Assembly: GCF_030817055.1 (NCBI RefSeq) | Contig: NZ_JAUSYV010000001.1 | Coordinates: forward strand, 1,512,001 to 1,576,000 | DNA length: 64,000 nt | Direction: 5' to 3' | Origin: Bacillus sp. V2I10 | GTDB taxonomy: Bacteria; Bacillota; Bacilli; Bacillales; Bacillaceae | Part shown: positions 8,012 to 17,257 of the stretch, piece by piece | Layout of the letters: the number at the start of each line of letters is the position of its first letter | Position numbering within the stretch: the first letter of the stretch is position 1 | Translations under genes and position numbers: made by a program | Notes under the pieces: model-generated | The model's input: the letters and a program-made list of their open reading frames with translations, nothing else | Database searches by the model: none | Told to the model about the DNA's origin: nothing

Positions 8012-8194
8012 ATGTACAAGGTAGCCGTTTTTGATAAGGAGCATGAAAAAGATCTGGAACGTGAAATCAACCACTTTTTAAAATCCATTTCAGACGAACA
8101 GCTTGTGGATATAAAGTACAACGTGGCAGCTGCCTGCAATGAAGATGGCGAGCAGCTTTATTGTTTTACAGCGCTAGTCTTATACAGAACCTAA
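8012..8194 (+). CDS. cse60: Cse60-like small sporulation protein
   Basis: The 60-residue product (KVAVFDKEHEKDLEREINHFL..., then LVDIKYNVAAACNEDGEQLYCFTALVLYRT) matches my memory of Cse60, a 60-residue mother-cell (sigma-E regulon) protein of B. subtilis of unknown function. Length and the pattern VFD-EHEKDLE...VDIKY support the call. It starts on the base after the preceding stop codon. I looked for a sigma-E promoter upstream of the pair and found no convincing one. A shared hairpin terminator follows. Confidence 0.75.
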   Translation: MYKVAVFDKEHEKDLEREINHFLKSISDEQLVDIKYNVAAACNEDGEQLYCFTALVLYRT

Positions 8195-8195
8195 A

Positions 8196-8227
8196 AAAAG
8201 GAAGCAGCTACAAGATAGCAGCTTCCT
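8196..8227 (+). terminator. Terminator hairpin shared by convergent genes
   Basis: AAAGGAAGC and GCTTCCTTT pair across about 13 bases. The hairpin overlaps the end of the convergent minus-strand ytfP and could act in both directions. Confidence 0.65.
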
Positions 8228-9485
8228 TTACATATTCTGCGGCATTTTTGCCTGCGAGTCTGCCTGTTACAAGCGCAGATGTAATGTTGTACCCTCCGGT
8301 ATATCCATGAATATCAAGAATCTCTCCGCAAAAGTAGAGACCGTTCATCAATTTGGAAGCCATTTGTTTAGGGTGTATTTCTTTTACGGATACACCTCCG
8401 CCTGTTACAAATGCTTTGTCAATGGACAGTGTTCCATGCACATTGAACTGAAACTGCTTGCAGTCTCCGACAAATCCGCGCAATTTCTCCATAGATAAGT
8501 TCGCATATGTCACCTGCTGGTCAATTCCGTTCCGCTCTAATAAAAAGTGAAGATATCGTTCAGACAGAAATCCTTTTAATACATTTTTAACGGCCTTTTT
8601 AGGTTCTTCTTTAAGCAGCTTAACCATTTGCTGGAATAATTCCTCTGCATTTTGATCAGGAAAAGAATCGATGCTCATTGGAATGGAAGTTGTTTTGAAC
8701 TTTTTCATTGCTTTTACAACATACTGACTGCAGCGCAGGACAGCAGGGCCTGATATGCCGAAGTGGGTGAAAATCATGTCCATTTGGTGAGTCTTTATGA
8801 CTTTTCCTTTTGGATTCAGGACACTTAATGCAACATTCCTGAGCGACAGACCCTGCAATGTTTTTTCCTGAATGAATGGTTCATTTGAAGTAATCGGAAC
8901 TTCTGTAGGAAAGAGCTCTGTAATGGTATGGCCGGCTTTTTCAGCCCAAGCATAGCCGTCACCAGTGCTTCCTGTGTGGGGAACGCTTTTACCGCCGACT
9001 GCAATTACCACAGCATTTGTGCTGATGTATTCTCCGTTCTTTAAAAGAACTCCCGCGGCTTTGCCTTCTATATAATCTACGGTTTCAACAGGTTCATTTG
9101 TCCTTATTGTCACATGGAGTTTTTTCAGCTGATTCAGTAAAGCATCTACAACAGACTGAGCCTTATCTGATACAGGGAACATCCTTCCGTGATCTTCTTC
9201 TTTCAGCTGTATGCCAAGTTTTTCAAAAAAGCGAATGATATCTTCATTGCTGAATTCTGAAAAAGCGCTATATAAAAATCGTCCATTTCCCGGGATATGC
9301 TTTACAATTTCATCGATCGGCAGACGGTTCGTTACATTGCAGCGGCCGCCGCCGGAAATCGCGAGTTTTCTGCCGAGTTTATTTCCTTTATCAAGCAGGA
9401 GTACATTTGCTCCTTGTTCTCCGGCAGCAATTGCTGCCATCAAACCAGAAGGGCCGCCTCCGATAATAACCACATCATACTTCAT
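8208..9485 (-). CDS. ytfP: BaiN/HI0933-type FAD-dependent oxidoreductase (YtfP-like)
   Basis: A 425-residue flavoprotein. The dinucleotide-binding GGGPSGLMAAIAAGEQGANVLLLDKG lies at residues 9-34, with the family-typical KLAISGGGRCNVTN motif following. A second signature IAVGGKSVPHTGSTGDGYAWAEKAGH lies in the middle and TGGYNITSALVTGRLAGKNAAEY at the C-terminus closes the FAD site. The family (HI0933-like) has few characterised members; reductions of unsaturated or keto substrates are known for relatives, the substrate here is unknown. The start at 9485 has AAAAGGTTGTG upstream. It is divergent from murJ, as in B. subtilis. Confidence 0.9.
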   Translation of the reverse strand: MKYDVVIIGGGPSGLMAAIAAGEQGANVLLLDKGNKLGRKLAISGGGRCNVTNRLPIDEIVKHIPGNGRFLYSAFSEFSNEDIIRFFEKLGIQLKEEDHGRMFPVSDKAQSVVDALLNQLKKLHVTIRTNEPVETVDYIEGKAAGVLLKNGEYISTNAVVIAVGGKSVPHTGSTGDGYAWAEKAGHTITELFPTEVPITSNEPFIQEKTLQGLSLRNVALSVLNPKGKVIKTHQMDMIFTHFGISGPAVLRCSQYVVKAMKKFKTTSIPMSIDSFPDQNAEELFQQMVKLLKEEPKKAVKNVLKGFLSERYLHFLLERNGIDQQVTYANLSMEKLRGFVGDCKQFQFNVHGTLSIDKAFVTGGGVSVKEIHPKQMASKLMNGLYFCGEILDIHGYTGGYNITSALVTGRLAGKNAAEYVKEAAIL

Positions 9486-9667
9486 TTGCTCACAACCTTT
9501 TCTTTCAGGAAACCTGATTTCCTATCCTATTATAGCTGAAACTGGAAAAAATCAAAATACGGCCGTTTTATTATCGGATAAGCTGTGTACAAACATTATT
9601 GTTATGGGTGTTTATTGTGTTAAAATAGAAAAGTTGAATCTTCAGAGAGAAATTGGTGATTTCATAA

Positions 9668-11290
9668 ATGTCGAATAAATTGTTAAGAGGGACGTTAGTA
9701 TTAACGCTCGGCACATATATTTCTAGAATATTAGGGATGATTTATGTCATTCCATTCTTTGCCCTGATCGGTGAAGACGGGGGAGCACTTTATCAGTATG
9801 GATATGCCCAATATGCGGTATTTCTGGGGATTGCCACAATGGGGTTTCCTCAGGCGGTTTCAAAATTTGTATCAAAATATAATTCCATCGGTGATTATGC
9901 AACGAGCAGGAAAATGTTCAGAGTCGGTATATCCGTCATGTTTGGAACTGGTGTTATAGCGTTTGCCATTCTTTATTTCTTGGCTCCTTTTTTTGCTGAA
10001 AGTGCATTGGGACAAAAAGAACTTGGAAATACTACGGTTGATGACGCGGTTTTAGTTATTCGGATGGTCAGTCTTGCTTTGATTGTTGTTCCAATCATGA
10101 GCTTAATACGCGGTTTTTTCCAGGGCCATCAGTCAATGGGGCCTACTGCTGTTTCTCAGGTGATTGAACAAATAGTCAGAATTGCTTTTTTGCTGATAGC
10201 CGCTTATCTCGTACTGAAGGTTTTTAATGGAACTCTTGTAACGGCAGTAGGGTATGCAACGTTTGCCGCCTTTGTCGGGGCAATAGGAGGATTGCTTGTC
10301 CTATTCATTTACTGGCAAAGACGAAAGCATACGCTTGAAGCTATGAGAGAGAATCTGGTGCCTGTCAGTGACATTACAACAGGCGGAATGTTCAAAGAGC
10401 TTTTCTCGTATGCAGGTCCATTCGTATTCGTTGGATTAGCCATTCCATTATACAGTTATGTAGACACAAATACTTTTAATAGAGCCATGACATCTGCCGG
10501 TTTTGCAGATATTTCGGCGAATATCTTCTCAATTGTCACGTTATATCTGCCAAAGCTTGTCATGATTCCAGTATCACTGGCAACAGCGTTTGGTTTAACA
10601 CTTGTACCTACTATTACTAGATCATTCGTAGATAAAAACATGCCGTTGTTGAACCGGCAGATCGATCAGGCATTTCAGATTATCATTTTCTTAGTATTGC
10701 CTGCTGTTGTAGGACTGGCAGTGCTTGCAGAACCTGCATATATGCTCTTTTACAACGATAACCCTGCAGGTGCAGAGCTGTTAAGATGGTTTGCGCCAGT
10801 AGCAATTCTATTTTCATTCTTCACGGTAACTGCAGCTGTTTTACAAGGGATCAACAAACAAAAGCTTGCTGTTATCTCACTTGCCTTTGGATTAATCATT
10901 AAAATGGCTGTTAACGCGCCTTTGATTGTGATGTTTCAGGGACTAGGCTCGATCATGGCCACTGCGCTTGGCTTTGGAGCTTCAATCATTTACAGCTTTG
11001 CCATGATTCACCGTCATGCCAAGTATTCCTTCAGGCTTCTATTTAAAAGAACCGTTTTTATTGGAATACTGACAGCTTTTATGGCAATGATCGTTTCTGT
11101 GTCGCAGTCCGTGTTGTCTATTTTTATTGATTATTCAGATGGGAAGATCCCGTCAACGATTATCTTAATCATATCGATAGGTCTTGGAGCAGGTGCTTAT
11201 TTATACATTGCCTACCGGTCTCATTTGCTTGAAAAGCTGTTCGGAAATCGTTTTTCATTTTTAAATCGAAAGAGGAAGGCTGCTGAATAA
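9668..11290 (+). CDS. murJ: Lipid II flippase of the MOP/MurJ family (YtgP-like)
   Basis: A 540-residue polytopic membrane protein with about fourteen hydrophobic helices and the polysaccharide-biosynthesis/MVF fold. In B. subtilis the orthologue YtgP (MurJ) moves the lipid II peptidoglycan precursor to the outer face, redundantly with Amj. The N-terminal amphipathic start LLRGTLVLTLGTYISRILGMIYVIPF and SVSLATAFGLTLVPTITRSF-like signatures in the middle are typical. ATG 9668 has GAGAGAAATTGGTG upstream. The next gene follows after 37 bases, so the pair is probably one operon. Confidence 0.9.
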   Translation: MSNKLLRGTLVLTLGTYISRILGMIYVIPFFALIGEDGGALYQYGYAQYAVFLGIATMGFPQAVSKFVSKYNSIGDYATSRKMFRVGISVMFGTGVIAFAILYFLAPFFAESALGQKELGNTTVDDAVLVIRMVSLALIVVPIMSLIRGFFQGHQSMGPTAVSQVIEQIVRIAFLLIAAYLVLKVFNGTLVTAVGYATFAAFVGAIGGLLVLFIYWQRRKHTLEAMRENLVPVSDITTGGMFKELFSYAGPFVFVGLAIPLYSYVDTNTFNRAMTSAGFADISANIFSIVTLYLPKLVMIPVSLATAFGLTLVPTITRSFVDKNMPLLNRQIDQAFQIIIFLVLPAVVGLAVLAEPAYMLFYNDNPAGAELLRWFAPVAILFSFFTVTAAVLQGINKQKLAVISLAFGLIIKMAVNAPLIVMFQGLGSIMATALGFGASIIYSFAMIHRHAKYSFRLLFKRTVFIGILTAFMAMIVSVSQSVLSIFIDYSDGKIPSTIILIISIGLGAGAYLYIAYRSHLLEKLFGNRFSFLNRKRKAAE

Positions 11291-11327
11291 GAGCCTTCCT
11301 TTTTAATAGGTCAGGAGCAGATTATTT

Positions 11328-12053
11328 ATGAGAATAGATAAATTATTATCAAACATTGGCTATGGCAGCCGAAAAGAAGTAAAACAGCTTTTAAAGACAG
11401 GTGCCGTAAAAGCGGATGGAATCACTATTAAAGATGCCAAGACACATGTTGATCCTGCTGAACCAAGGATAACCGTGCATGGGGAGACGGTTGATTATAA
11501 GGAGCATATTTATTTAATGCTGAATAAACCAGGGGGCTATCTCTCGGCCACAGAGGATTCTGTGCAGGAAACCGTTATTGACTTGCTGGAAATGGAAGAC
11601 GCCGTTTACAAGCCGTTTCCTGTTGGGCGTCTTGATAAAGATTCAGAGGGACTTCTGCTGCTTACAAATGATGGACAGCTGTCACATCAGCTGCTGTCTC
11701 CTAAAAAGCATGTACCGAAAACGTATTATGCAACAATCCTTGGAAAAGTAACTGAGGAGGACGCTGCGGCTTTTAAAAAAGGTGTAGAGCTTGATGATGG
11801 ATATGTTACAAAGCCGGCATCTCTTGTGATTCTTTCTGCAGACGAGCAGTCGGAAATTCACATTACCATCACAGAAGGCAAGTTTCATCAGGTGAAACGA
11901 ATGTTTGAGGCTGTCGGAAAAAAAGTAACCTATTTAAAAAGAATCAGCATGGGCCCGCTATTGCTTGATGAAAGCCTGGAGTTAGGCGAGTACCGCGAGC
12001 TTACAGAAGAAGAAGTGGAAGGATTGCAGAATGCTAAAGCGGTTGAATTATAA
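11328..12053 (+). CDS. ytzG: RsuA/RluE-type rRNA pseudouridine synthase (YtzG-like)
   Basis: The N-terminal S4 RNA-binding domain (MRIDKLLSNIGYGSRKEVKQLLKTGAV) is followed by the RsuA/RluB/E/F catalytic domain. The catalytic loop GRLDKDSEGLLLLTNDG, about residues 103-119, carries the essential aspartate. The later motif EGKFHQVKRMFEAVGKKVTYLKR is also typical. It converts a specific uridine in rRNA (16S for RsuA types) to pseudouridine. The 241-residue length is normal. It follows murJ closely and ends at a strong terminator. Confidence 0.93.
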   Translation: MRIDKLLSNIGYGSRKEVKQLLKTGAVKADGITIKDAKTHVDPAEPRITVHGETVDYKEHIYLMLNKPGGYLSATEDSVQETVIDLLEMEDAVYKPFPVGRLDKDSEGLLLLTNDGQLSHQLLSPKKHVPKTYYATILGKVTEEDAAAFKKGVELDDGYVTKPASLVILSADEQSEIHITITEGKFHQVKRMFEAVGKKVTYLKRISMGPLLLDESLELGEYRELTEEEVEGLQNAKAVEL

Positions 12054-12085
12054 AAATACATTCCGATAACTTTAAATCAGCAGAA

Positions 12086-12121
12086 AAAAAACCAGCCATC
12101 TTATTTTGGCTGGTTTTCTTA
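12086..12121 (+). terminator. Rho-independent terminator after the pseudouridine synthase gene
   Basis: AAACCAGCC and GGCTGGTTT form a perfect 9-bp stem followed by TTCTT; an A-run precedes it, so it may also serve the convergent regulator gene. Confidence 0.88.
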
Positions 12122-12162
12122 TGTATACAAAACGTTTCGGTTTTTCATTGTTCAGTCTCTTT

Positions 12163-12387
12163 TTAAGAAGACATTTTTCTAACCTTCTTTTGTGTAATTG
12201 TCCATTTGCCTCTGCTTGGGCTTCGAACCAGGTCATTATACGCCAACACATTTAAATCTCTTTGAATGGTTCGTGGTGTAATACCAAATTCGTCGACAAG
12301 CTGCTGAGTTGTCACAGTACCTCTTTCATGGATAAACATGTAGACAGATTTGATACGAGTTAGCATACGGTTTGTTGAAGGTTTCAA
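12163..12387 (-). CDS. ytzE: Small DeoR-type HTH regulator (YtzE-like)
   Basis: The 74-residue product is essentially one DeoR-type winged helix: RIKSVYMFIHERGTVTTQQLVDEFGITPRTIQRDLNVL, without an effector domain. I choose the TTG at 12387 because AAGGAG lies six bases upstream in a clear ribosome site; an in-frame ATG at 12420 has no such site. DeoR-family proteins repress sugar-phosphate genes, but a stand-alone HTH like this needs a partner or acts as a dimer on its own; its targets are unknown. Position matches B. subtilis ytzE, next to pbuO. Confidence 0.8.
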   Translation of the reverse strand: MKPSTNRMLTRIKSVYMFIHERGTVTTQQLVDEFGITPRTIQRDLNVLAYNDLVRSPSRGKWTITQKKVRKMSS

Positions 12388-12420
12388 AAAACCACTCCTT
12401 ATCATTTGATCGTACGGCAT

Positions 12421-12847
12421 AGCCTACTACAACCTACGATGTCCCCTACTGCAGATGTTACTGTTCTTATTTATCTAATGAACGCTACAACAATATTTTA
12501 CACGATTTCGACAGCTTCATACTAGTAAAATGCTCGAATTAACAAAAATTTTACATAGTTTTAATCTAATTACATAAAGTTAAAACTTATATATCATATT
12601 TTACTATATGTAGTTAATTCTGAATAGTATGACATTTTTGTGTTTTTATATGAAAAAGAATCCATCTTTAGTATGGATGCTTTTAAGTATTTTATGAAAT
12701 AATTTTCCAACCGTTAAAAAAATCCTTTATCTGCCGAAAATTTTAAAAATTCGGCTGTATCAATTCATTTTTTGACTGATAAAATTGCTGTTTCTGATTG
12801 GGGCTCGGAAGAAAAATCAAATTTTTTATTCAGTCAAAACCCCAAAT
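12421..12847. other. Very AT-rich intergenic stretch
   Basis: No gene with a ribosome site is seen on either strand. A small hairpin ATCCAT/ATGGAT lies near 12660. The region is the 5' side of ytzE and the 3' side of pbuO and probably holds the ytzE promoter, which I cannot place with confidence. Confidence 0.4.
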
Positions 12848-12880
12848 TGAAAAAACCCCAAAAGTTCACGACTTTTGGGG
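12848..12880 (-). terminator. Rho-independent terminator after pbuO
   Basis: CCCCAAAAGT (12856-12865) and ACTTTTGGGG (12871-12880) form a perfect 10-bp stem; on the minus strand it is followed by six T residues. Confidence 0.9.
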
Positions 12881-12909
12881 AGCTTTTTCACTTCCTGCGC
12901 AAAAACCTA

Positions 12910-14211
12910 TTAATGACCGCCCAGGAAAACCAGCTGTATAAAGAATAAAACAGCGAAAATGTAAACAAACAGATGAACTTCTTTCCACTTCCCTTTTGCA
13001 ATTTTCATAAGAGGGTATGAAATGAATCCAAGTGCAATGCCCGTTGCAATGCTTGATGTAAGAGGCATGCTGATAATGACAAGAAACGCAGGGAATGCTT
13101 CATCAATTTCATTCCAGTTGATTTTTGCAATGTTGCCCATCATTAAGCTTCCGACAATAATTAATGCAGGAGCCGTGATGGCAGCAATTCCAGAGACAGC
13201 GCCGACAAGAGGGCTGAAGAAAGCTGTTAAACCAAATAGTACAGCGACAGTTAAAGTCGTAAGTCCAGTACGTCCTCCTGCAGCAACCCCCGCAGAAGAT
13301 TCAATGTAAGCCGTTGTAGGACTTGTTCCGAACATCGCCCCAACTGTTGTTGCAGCAGAATCAGCCAAAAGGGCTTTGCGGGCGTTTGGCAGTTCATTGC
13401 CTTTCATTAGACCTGCTTGCTGAGCTACCCCAATCATTGTTCCAGTTGTATCAAAGATAGTAACAAGCAGGAAAGAGAATACAACGGCATAAAGACCATG
13501 CTGAATCACTTGCCCGATTGCTTCAACAGGATTTAAGATGATAAATCCTTCCGGCAGGCTCGGCATGGAAACGAATCCTTCTTTGAAAGAAAGTTCCCCA
13601 GTAAAGAAAGCAATAATACCAGTAATGATCATCCCGAAAAAGAGGGCACCATGTACATTTAAGCTCATTAATACAAGCGTAACAGCAAGTCCAACAAGTG
13701 CGAGGATGACAGGAGGAGAAGTTAAATCTCCAAGCGTTACAAGGTTTTCCGGATGATCCGTAACAATTCCAGTTAAACGCAGGCCGATAAAAGCTATAAA
13801 AAGACCGATTCCTGCTGTAATGCCATATTTTAAATTAGCCGGAATCGCTTCAATCAATTTTTTGCGGAACGGAGTTAAAGATAAGATCAGAAAAAGAATA
13901 CCCGCTACAAATACGGATGCAAATGCAATCTGATAACTGACTTGGTGACCGCCGACAACGGAATAAGCAAAATATGCATTCAATCCCATACCAGGAGCAA
14001 TTGCAATTGGATAGTTCGCTGCAAGTGCCATCCACAATGTACCGACAATAGCGGCGATAATTGTTGCTGTAAACACCTGATCAAAAGGAACACCTGCGTC
14101 TGCAAGGATAATAGGATTTACGACAACAATGTAAACCATAGTTAAAAACGTTGTAAGTCCTGCCAGCGTTTCTGTTCGCATAGTCGTTTGATTTTCTTTT
14201 AGTTTAAACAT
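12910..14211 (-). CDS. pbuO: Guanine/hypoxanthine permease (NCS2, AzgA type)
   Basis: The 433-residue permease of the AzgA-like subfamily imports purine bases with protons. Signatures are TETLAGLTTFLTMVYIVVVNP at the N-terminus, IAPGMGLNAYFAY (substrate helix) and DTTGTMIGVAQQAGL with SAATTVGAMFGTSPTTAYIESSAG in the second half. The ATG at 14211 is chosen because GGAGG lies five bases upstream; the upstream ATG at 14223 lies inside the operator and lacks one. A PurR box pair directly upstream makes purine repression likely, as for B. subtilis pbuO. No purine riboswitch is seen. It ends at its own terminator. Confidence 0.92.
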   Translation of the reverse strand: MFKLKENQTTMRTETLAGLTTFLTMVYIVVVNPIILADAGVPFDQVFTATIIAAIVGTLWMALAANYPIAIAPGMGLNAYFAYSVVGGHQVSYQIAFASVFVAGILFLILSLTPFRKKLIEAIPANLKYGITAGIGLFIAFIGLRLTGIVTDHPENLVTLGDLTSPPVILALVGLAVTLVLMSLNVHGALFFGMIITGIIAFFTGELSFKEGFVSMPSLPEGFIILNPVEAIGQVIQHGLYAVVFSFLLVTIFDTTGTMIGVAQQAGLMKGNELPNARKALLADSAATTVGAMFGTSPTTAYIESSAGVAAGGRTGLTTLTVAVLFGLTAFFSPLVGAVSGIAAITAPALIIVGSLMMGNIAKINWNEIDEAFPAFLVIISMPLTSSIATGIALGFISYPLMKIAKGKWKEVHLFVYIFAVLFFIQLVFLGGH

Positions 14212-14222
14212 GAGAGCCTCCA

Positions 14223-14267
14223 ATTAACGAACATTTTTACAAAACATTTATAATAATATTCGTTTTT
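14223..14267 (-). promoter_or_regulatory. PurR operator (inverted PurBox pair) of pbuO
   Basis: On the plus strand ATTAACGAACATT (14223-14235) matches the PurBox consensus AWWWCCGAACWWT at 12 of 13 positions. The inverted partner AATATTCGTTTTT (14255-14267), read on the other strand as AAAAACGAATATT, matches at 11. The spacing of about 19 bases and inverted arrangement fit PurR sites. PRPP would release PurR and permit transcription. Confidence 0.8.
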
Positions 14268-14398
14268 CAGGTAAAATGCAAGGGGTATTCATTTTGTATT
14301 CATTTTAGTTTCTCCTGTCCAAGCTTTCTTATGTCCGCATCCTTTGGTATCTTACTAGGTAAGGACATATTGAAATAAATATGAAAAGGGGTTTAAAG

Positions 14399-15793
14399 AT
14401 GGATTGGATGCAGGAAGTTTTAAGCAGGAAAGAAGATTTCATTAAAGACACTCAAGAATTTTTGCGCATTAAAAGCTTGCTTGATAAAAAAACAGTCAAA
14501 GCAGGCTCTCCATTTGGAAAAGGAATTAATGAAGCTCTGACTCACATGCTTGAAAAGGGAGAAAAAGACGGATTTATTTCAAAAAATCTCGAGGGCTATG
14601 CCGGTCATCTGGAAATGGGACAAGGGGAAGATATCGTTGGAATTCTGTGTCACGTTGATGTTGTGCCGGAGGGTGACGGCTGGAGCAGTGATCCTTTTGG
14701 GGCGGAAATAAGAGACGGAAAAATCTTTGCACGCGGAGCCATTGATGATAAGGGTCCTACAATGGCGGCATATTATGCAATGAAAATCGTAAAAGACCTC
14801 GGATTGCCATTGAACAAAAGAGTCCGCATGATTCTTGGAACAGATGAAGAAAGTGACTGGGGATGTGTGGATCACTATTTTAAACATGAAGAAATGCCTG
14901 CACTCGGCTTTGCACCTGATGCAGATTTTCCGATTATCAATGCTGAAAAAGGAATCATCGATGCAAAGCTTACATATTTCTTTGATAAAGCACTAAGCAG
15001 CAAAAGCGGGACAAAACTGCTTTCTTTTCAATCAGGAAGGCGCTTCAACATGGTTCCTGATCATTCTGAAGCTCTAATTCAGTCTGATGATGCACAGGGG
15101 CTTACAGAAAAATATAACAAATATTTAAACCAATATGATCTAACAGGCAGTGTTTCTGAAGAAAATGGAGTGCTGACACTTAAAGCTGAGGGTGTTTCGG
15201 CACATGGAAGTTTGCCGCACACAGGCAAGAATGCCGGTCTGCTCCTTTCCCTTTTCCTTGCAGATGAAGAATTGGATCATAACGGGAAACGATTTATCAG
15301 ACAGATTGTTGCCTTCTTCAGCAATGACACGAGCGGTGAGAAACTTGGCATTCAATGTGAAGATGAAGTGAGCGGCCCGCTTACAGTGAACCTTGGCATT
15401 ATTTCTTATGATAGTGAAAAATCAGGAGAGCTAGGTGTAAATATCCGCTACCCTGTAACTGGTGATGTTGAGCGGATTTCCGAAGGATTGAAATCCATCA
15501 CCGAATTTCAGTTAGCTTCTCTAAGTGATTCAAAGCCTCATTATGTTGATGCAGAGCATGAATTAATTCAAACACTAAAAAAAGTGTATGAAGAACAAAC
15601 AGGTGATCGTGCTGAATTAATTGCTATAGGCGGCGGAACCTATGCACGTTCTCTGAAGGCTGGTGTGGCGTTTGGCCCGATGTTCCCCGGAAGACCTGAT
15701 GTTGCTCATCAAAAAGATGAATATGTCATCATTGACGATTTGCTTAAAGCTACCGCTATTTATGCACAAGCCATTTATGAATTGGCAAAATAA
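14399..15793 (+). CDS. pepV: M20 family Xaa-His-type dipeptidase PepV
   Basis: The 464-residue metallopeptidase hydrolyses dipeptides in the cytoplasm with two zinc ions. Metal ligands are visible in GILCHVDVVPEGDGW (His in HVD), ARGAIDDKGP (bridging Asp) and LGTDEESDWG (general base Glu-Glu pair); GVSAHGSLPHTGKNA and the C-terminal GGGTYAR supply lid and substrate residues. ATG 14399 with AAAAGGGG upstream is preferred to the ATG at 14381, which would start within the ribosome site. B. subtilis YtjP/PepV is the same length. It has its own terminator. Confidence 0.94.
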   Translation: MDWMQEVLSRKEDFIKDTQEFLRIKSLLDKKTVKAGSPFGKGINEALTHMLEKGEKDGFISKNLEGYAGHLEMGQGEDIVGILCHVDVVPEGDGWSSDPFGAEIRDGKIFARGAIDDKGPTMAAYYAMKIVKDLGLPLNKRVRMILGTDEESDWGCVDHYFKHEEMPALGFAPDADFPIINAEKGIIDAKLTYFFDKALSSKSGTKLLSFQSGRRFNMVPDHSEALIQSDDAQGLTEKYNKYLNQYDLTGSVSEENGVLTLKAEGVSAHGSLPHTGKNAGLLLSLFLADEELDHNGKRFIRQIVAFFSNDTSGEKLGIQCEDEVSGPLTVNLGIISYDSEKSGELGVNIRYPVTGDVERISEGLKSITEFQLASLSDSKPHYVDAEHELIQTLKKVYEEQTGDRAELIAIGGGTYARSLKAGVAFGPMFPGRPDVAHQKDEYVIIDDLLKATAIYAQAIYELAK

Positions 15794-15841
15794 TGTTAAC
15801 GAATTCCGCCTGTTGTGGTAGGATGAATGAAGAAGCTTTTT

Positions 15842-15875
15842 GGCCGCTCTCTGTTACCGGAGGGCGGTTTTTCTG
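15842..15875 (+). terminator. Rho-independent terminator after pepV
   Basis: GCCGCTCTC and GGAGGGCGG pair (with G-U pairs) around TGTTACC-type loop and run into five T residues. Confidence 0.85.
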
Positions 15876-16001
15876 GGAGTTTTGCTTTTTAGAAAGGCAG
15901 TTCCCTGAATCTCAATTTCGTATCTAAAAAGGGTTATGTGTTCTTCTCTGGTTTTAAATTTGAAAGTTAGAAAAGAACCTTAAAGAAAGAAGGCTGCTGT
16001 T

Positions 16002-17180
16002 TTGGAATATTCATTGCAAAGAGAGCATCGTACAACTAGAGTTCACTTTTATTCTTTTTATTTTTTAGTTTTTTTTGCTTTCGGTTCGCTATTTCCGCTG
16101 CTTCCTGTGTATCTTAAAGACAGTATCGGGCTTTCTGGAAGTCAAATAGGTATGATCATGAGCATCAGTCCGGTTGTAATGATTTTGATTCAGCCTCTGT
16201 GGGGGATTTTGAGTGACATGACACAAAAACCGACTGTTTTATTAACGATTGCGCTGACGCTTGCAGGGATTTTTGGACTTGTTTTTTCAATGATAGATAC
16301 ATATATTTGGCTGATTGCCATTGCTTCGCTCCTTGCGATTGTACAGAGTGCGCTCATTCCATTATCAGACAGCATCTCAATGAATTACGTTCAAAAAACA
16401 AAAACAGAGTACGGTTCGATCCGTCTGTGGGGTGCGGTTGGATTTGCGGTCGCCGTTATGGCTGTAGGACAGCTTTCAGAGCTTTTTTCATTAAGTATGA
16501 TTTTCTATGCGTTTGCCCTTATTTTATTTATTGCGGTGTTTTTCGCCTATCAGCTTCCGAATGAAACGAAAACAATGCAAATCAGCATCAGGGAAGGAAT
16601 AAAAGAGCTTGCTAATGTCCCAAGGTATTTCTTGTTTTTATTTGTTGCTTTTCTGGTGCTGGGACCAATCTTAGCAAACAATATTTATTTTGGAATTTTT
16701 GTGGCAGAGCTTGGCGGGGGACTGACAGGGATAGGCATAGCCTTTCTTCTTGCAGCAGGCAGTGAGGCGCCTTTTATGAAATTTGCAAGCAGCTGGATCA
16801 GCAGACTTGGGATGATGAATATTCTTATGATGGCAACTTTTATTTCCAGCCTGAGATGGTTTCTGTACTTCTTTGAGCCTCCGCTTGAAGTGGTTTATGT
16901 TACGACCATCGCTCAAGGATTGTCTGTAGGCCTGTTTATTCCGGCAGCCCTTCAATATGTTAGAGAGCTCGCGCCGATTTCTGTAGGGGCAACAGCCATT
17001 TCCCTCTATTCATCAGTAGGGAATGGTCTCGGAAACTGGTTCTGCACATTTTTCGGTGGTTTAATCTTAGAAGGTTTTTCTATCCTTTATGTCTATTTGT
17101 TTTTTGGTATTCTTTCAACGGTCGCCTTAGCTGTATTAGCGATTATGAATATAAGAATGAGAAAAGCTGCTCCGGAATAA
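16002..17180 (+). CDS. MFS transporter of the MFS_1-like (nucleoside/sugar permease) type
   Basis: The 392-residue protein has about twelve transmembrane helices. The first half carries FGSLFPLLPVYLKDSIGLSGSQIGMIMSISPVVMILIQPLWGILSD, with the loop 2-3 acidic residue, and YGSIRLWGAVGFAVAV, a signature I associate with the MFS_1-like/YwbF group. Start is TTG 16002 with AAAGAAGG upstream; no in-frame ATG lies near. The substrate is unknown. It stands alone, with a terminator overlapping its 3' end. Confidence 0.85.
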   Translation: MEYSLQREHRTTRVHFYSFYFLVFFAFGSLFPLLPVYLKDSIGLSGSQIGMIMSISPVVMILIQPLWGILSDMTQKPTVLLTIALTLAGIFGLVFSMIDTYIWLIAIASLLAIVQSALIPLSDSISMNYVQKTKTEYGSIRLWGAVGFAVAVMAVGQLSELFSLSMIFYAFALILFIAVFFAYQLPNETKTMQISIREGIKELANVPRYFLFLFVAFLVLGPILANNIYFGIFVAELGGGLTGIGIAFLLAAGSEAPFMKFASSWISRLGMMNILMMATFISSLRWFLYFFEPPLEVVYVTTIAQGLSVGLFIPAALQYVRELAPISVGATAISLYSSVGNGLGNWFCTFFGGLILEGFSILYVYLFFGILSTVALAVLAIMNIRMRKAAPE

Positions 17181-17198
17181 GTGCCGGGCAGCTCTTTC
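17165..17198 (+). terminator. Terminator overlapping the MFS stop codon
   Basis: AGCTGCTCCGG can pair with CCGGGCAGCT across the stop codon region, followed by CTTTCT. The T-run is short. Confidence 0.6.
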
Positions 17199-17257
17199 TG
17201 TTGCTTAGTAAATTATAAAAGTCAAACGGTTGTGGATACTGAAATAAAGGAATTTAC

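Noticed and set aside
12640..12700. A 15-codon ORF (ATG AAA AAG ...)
   Set aside because: It has no ribosome site and the region is AT-rich, where short frames occur by chance.
14224..14380. Purine riboswitch of the pbuO leader
   Set aside because: No conserved three-way junction core or terminator is visible; the PurBox pair suffices to explain control.
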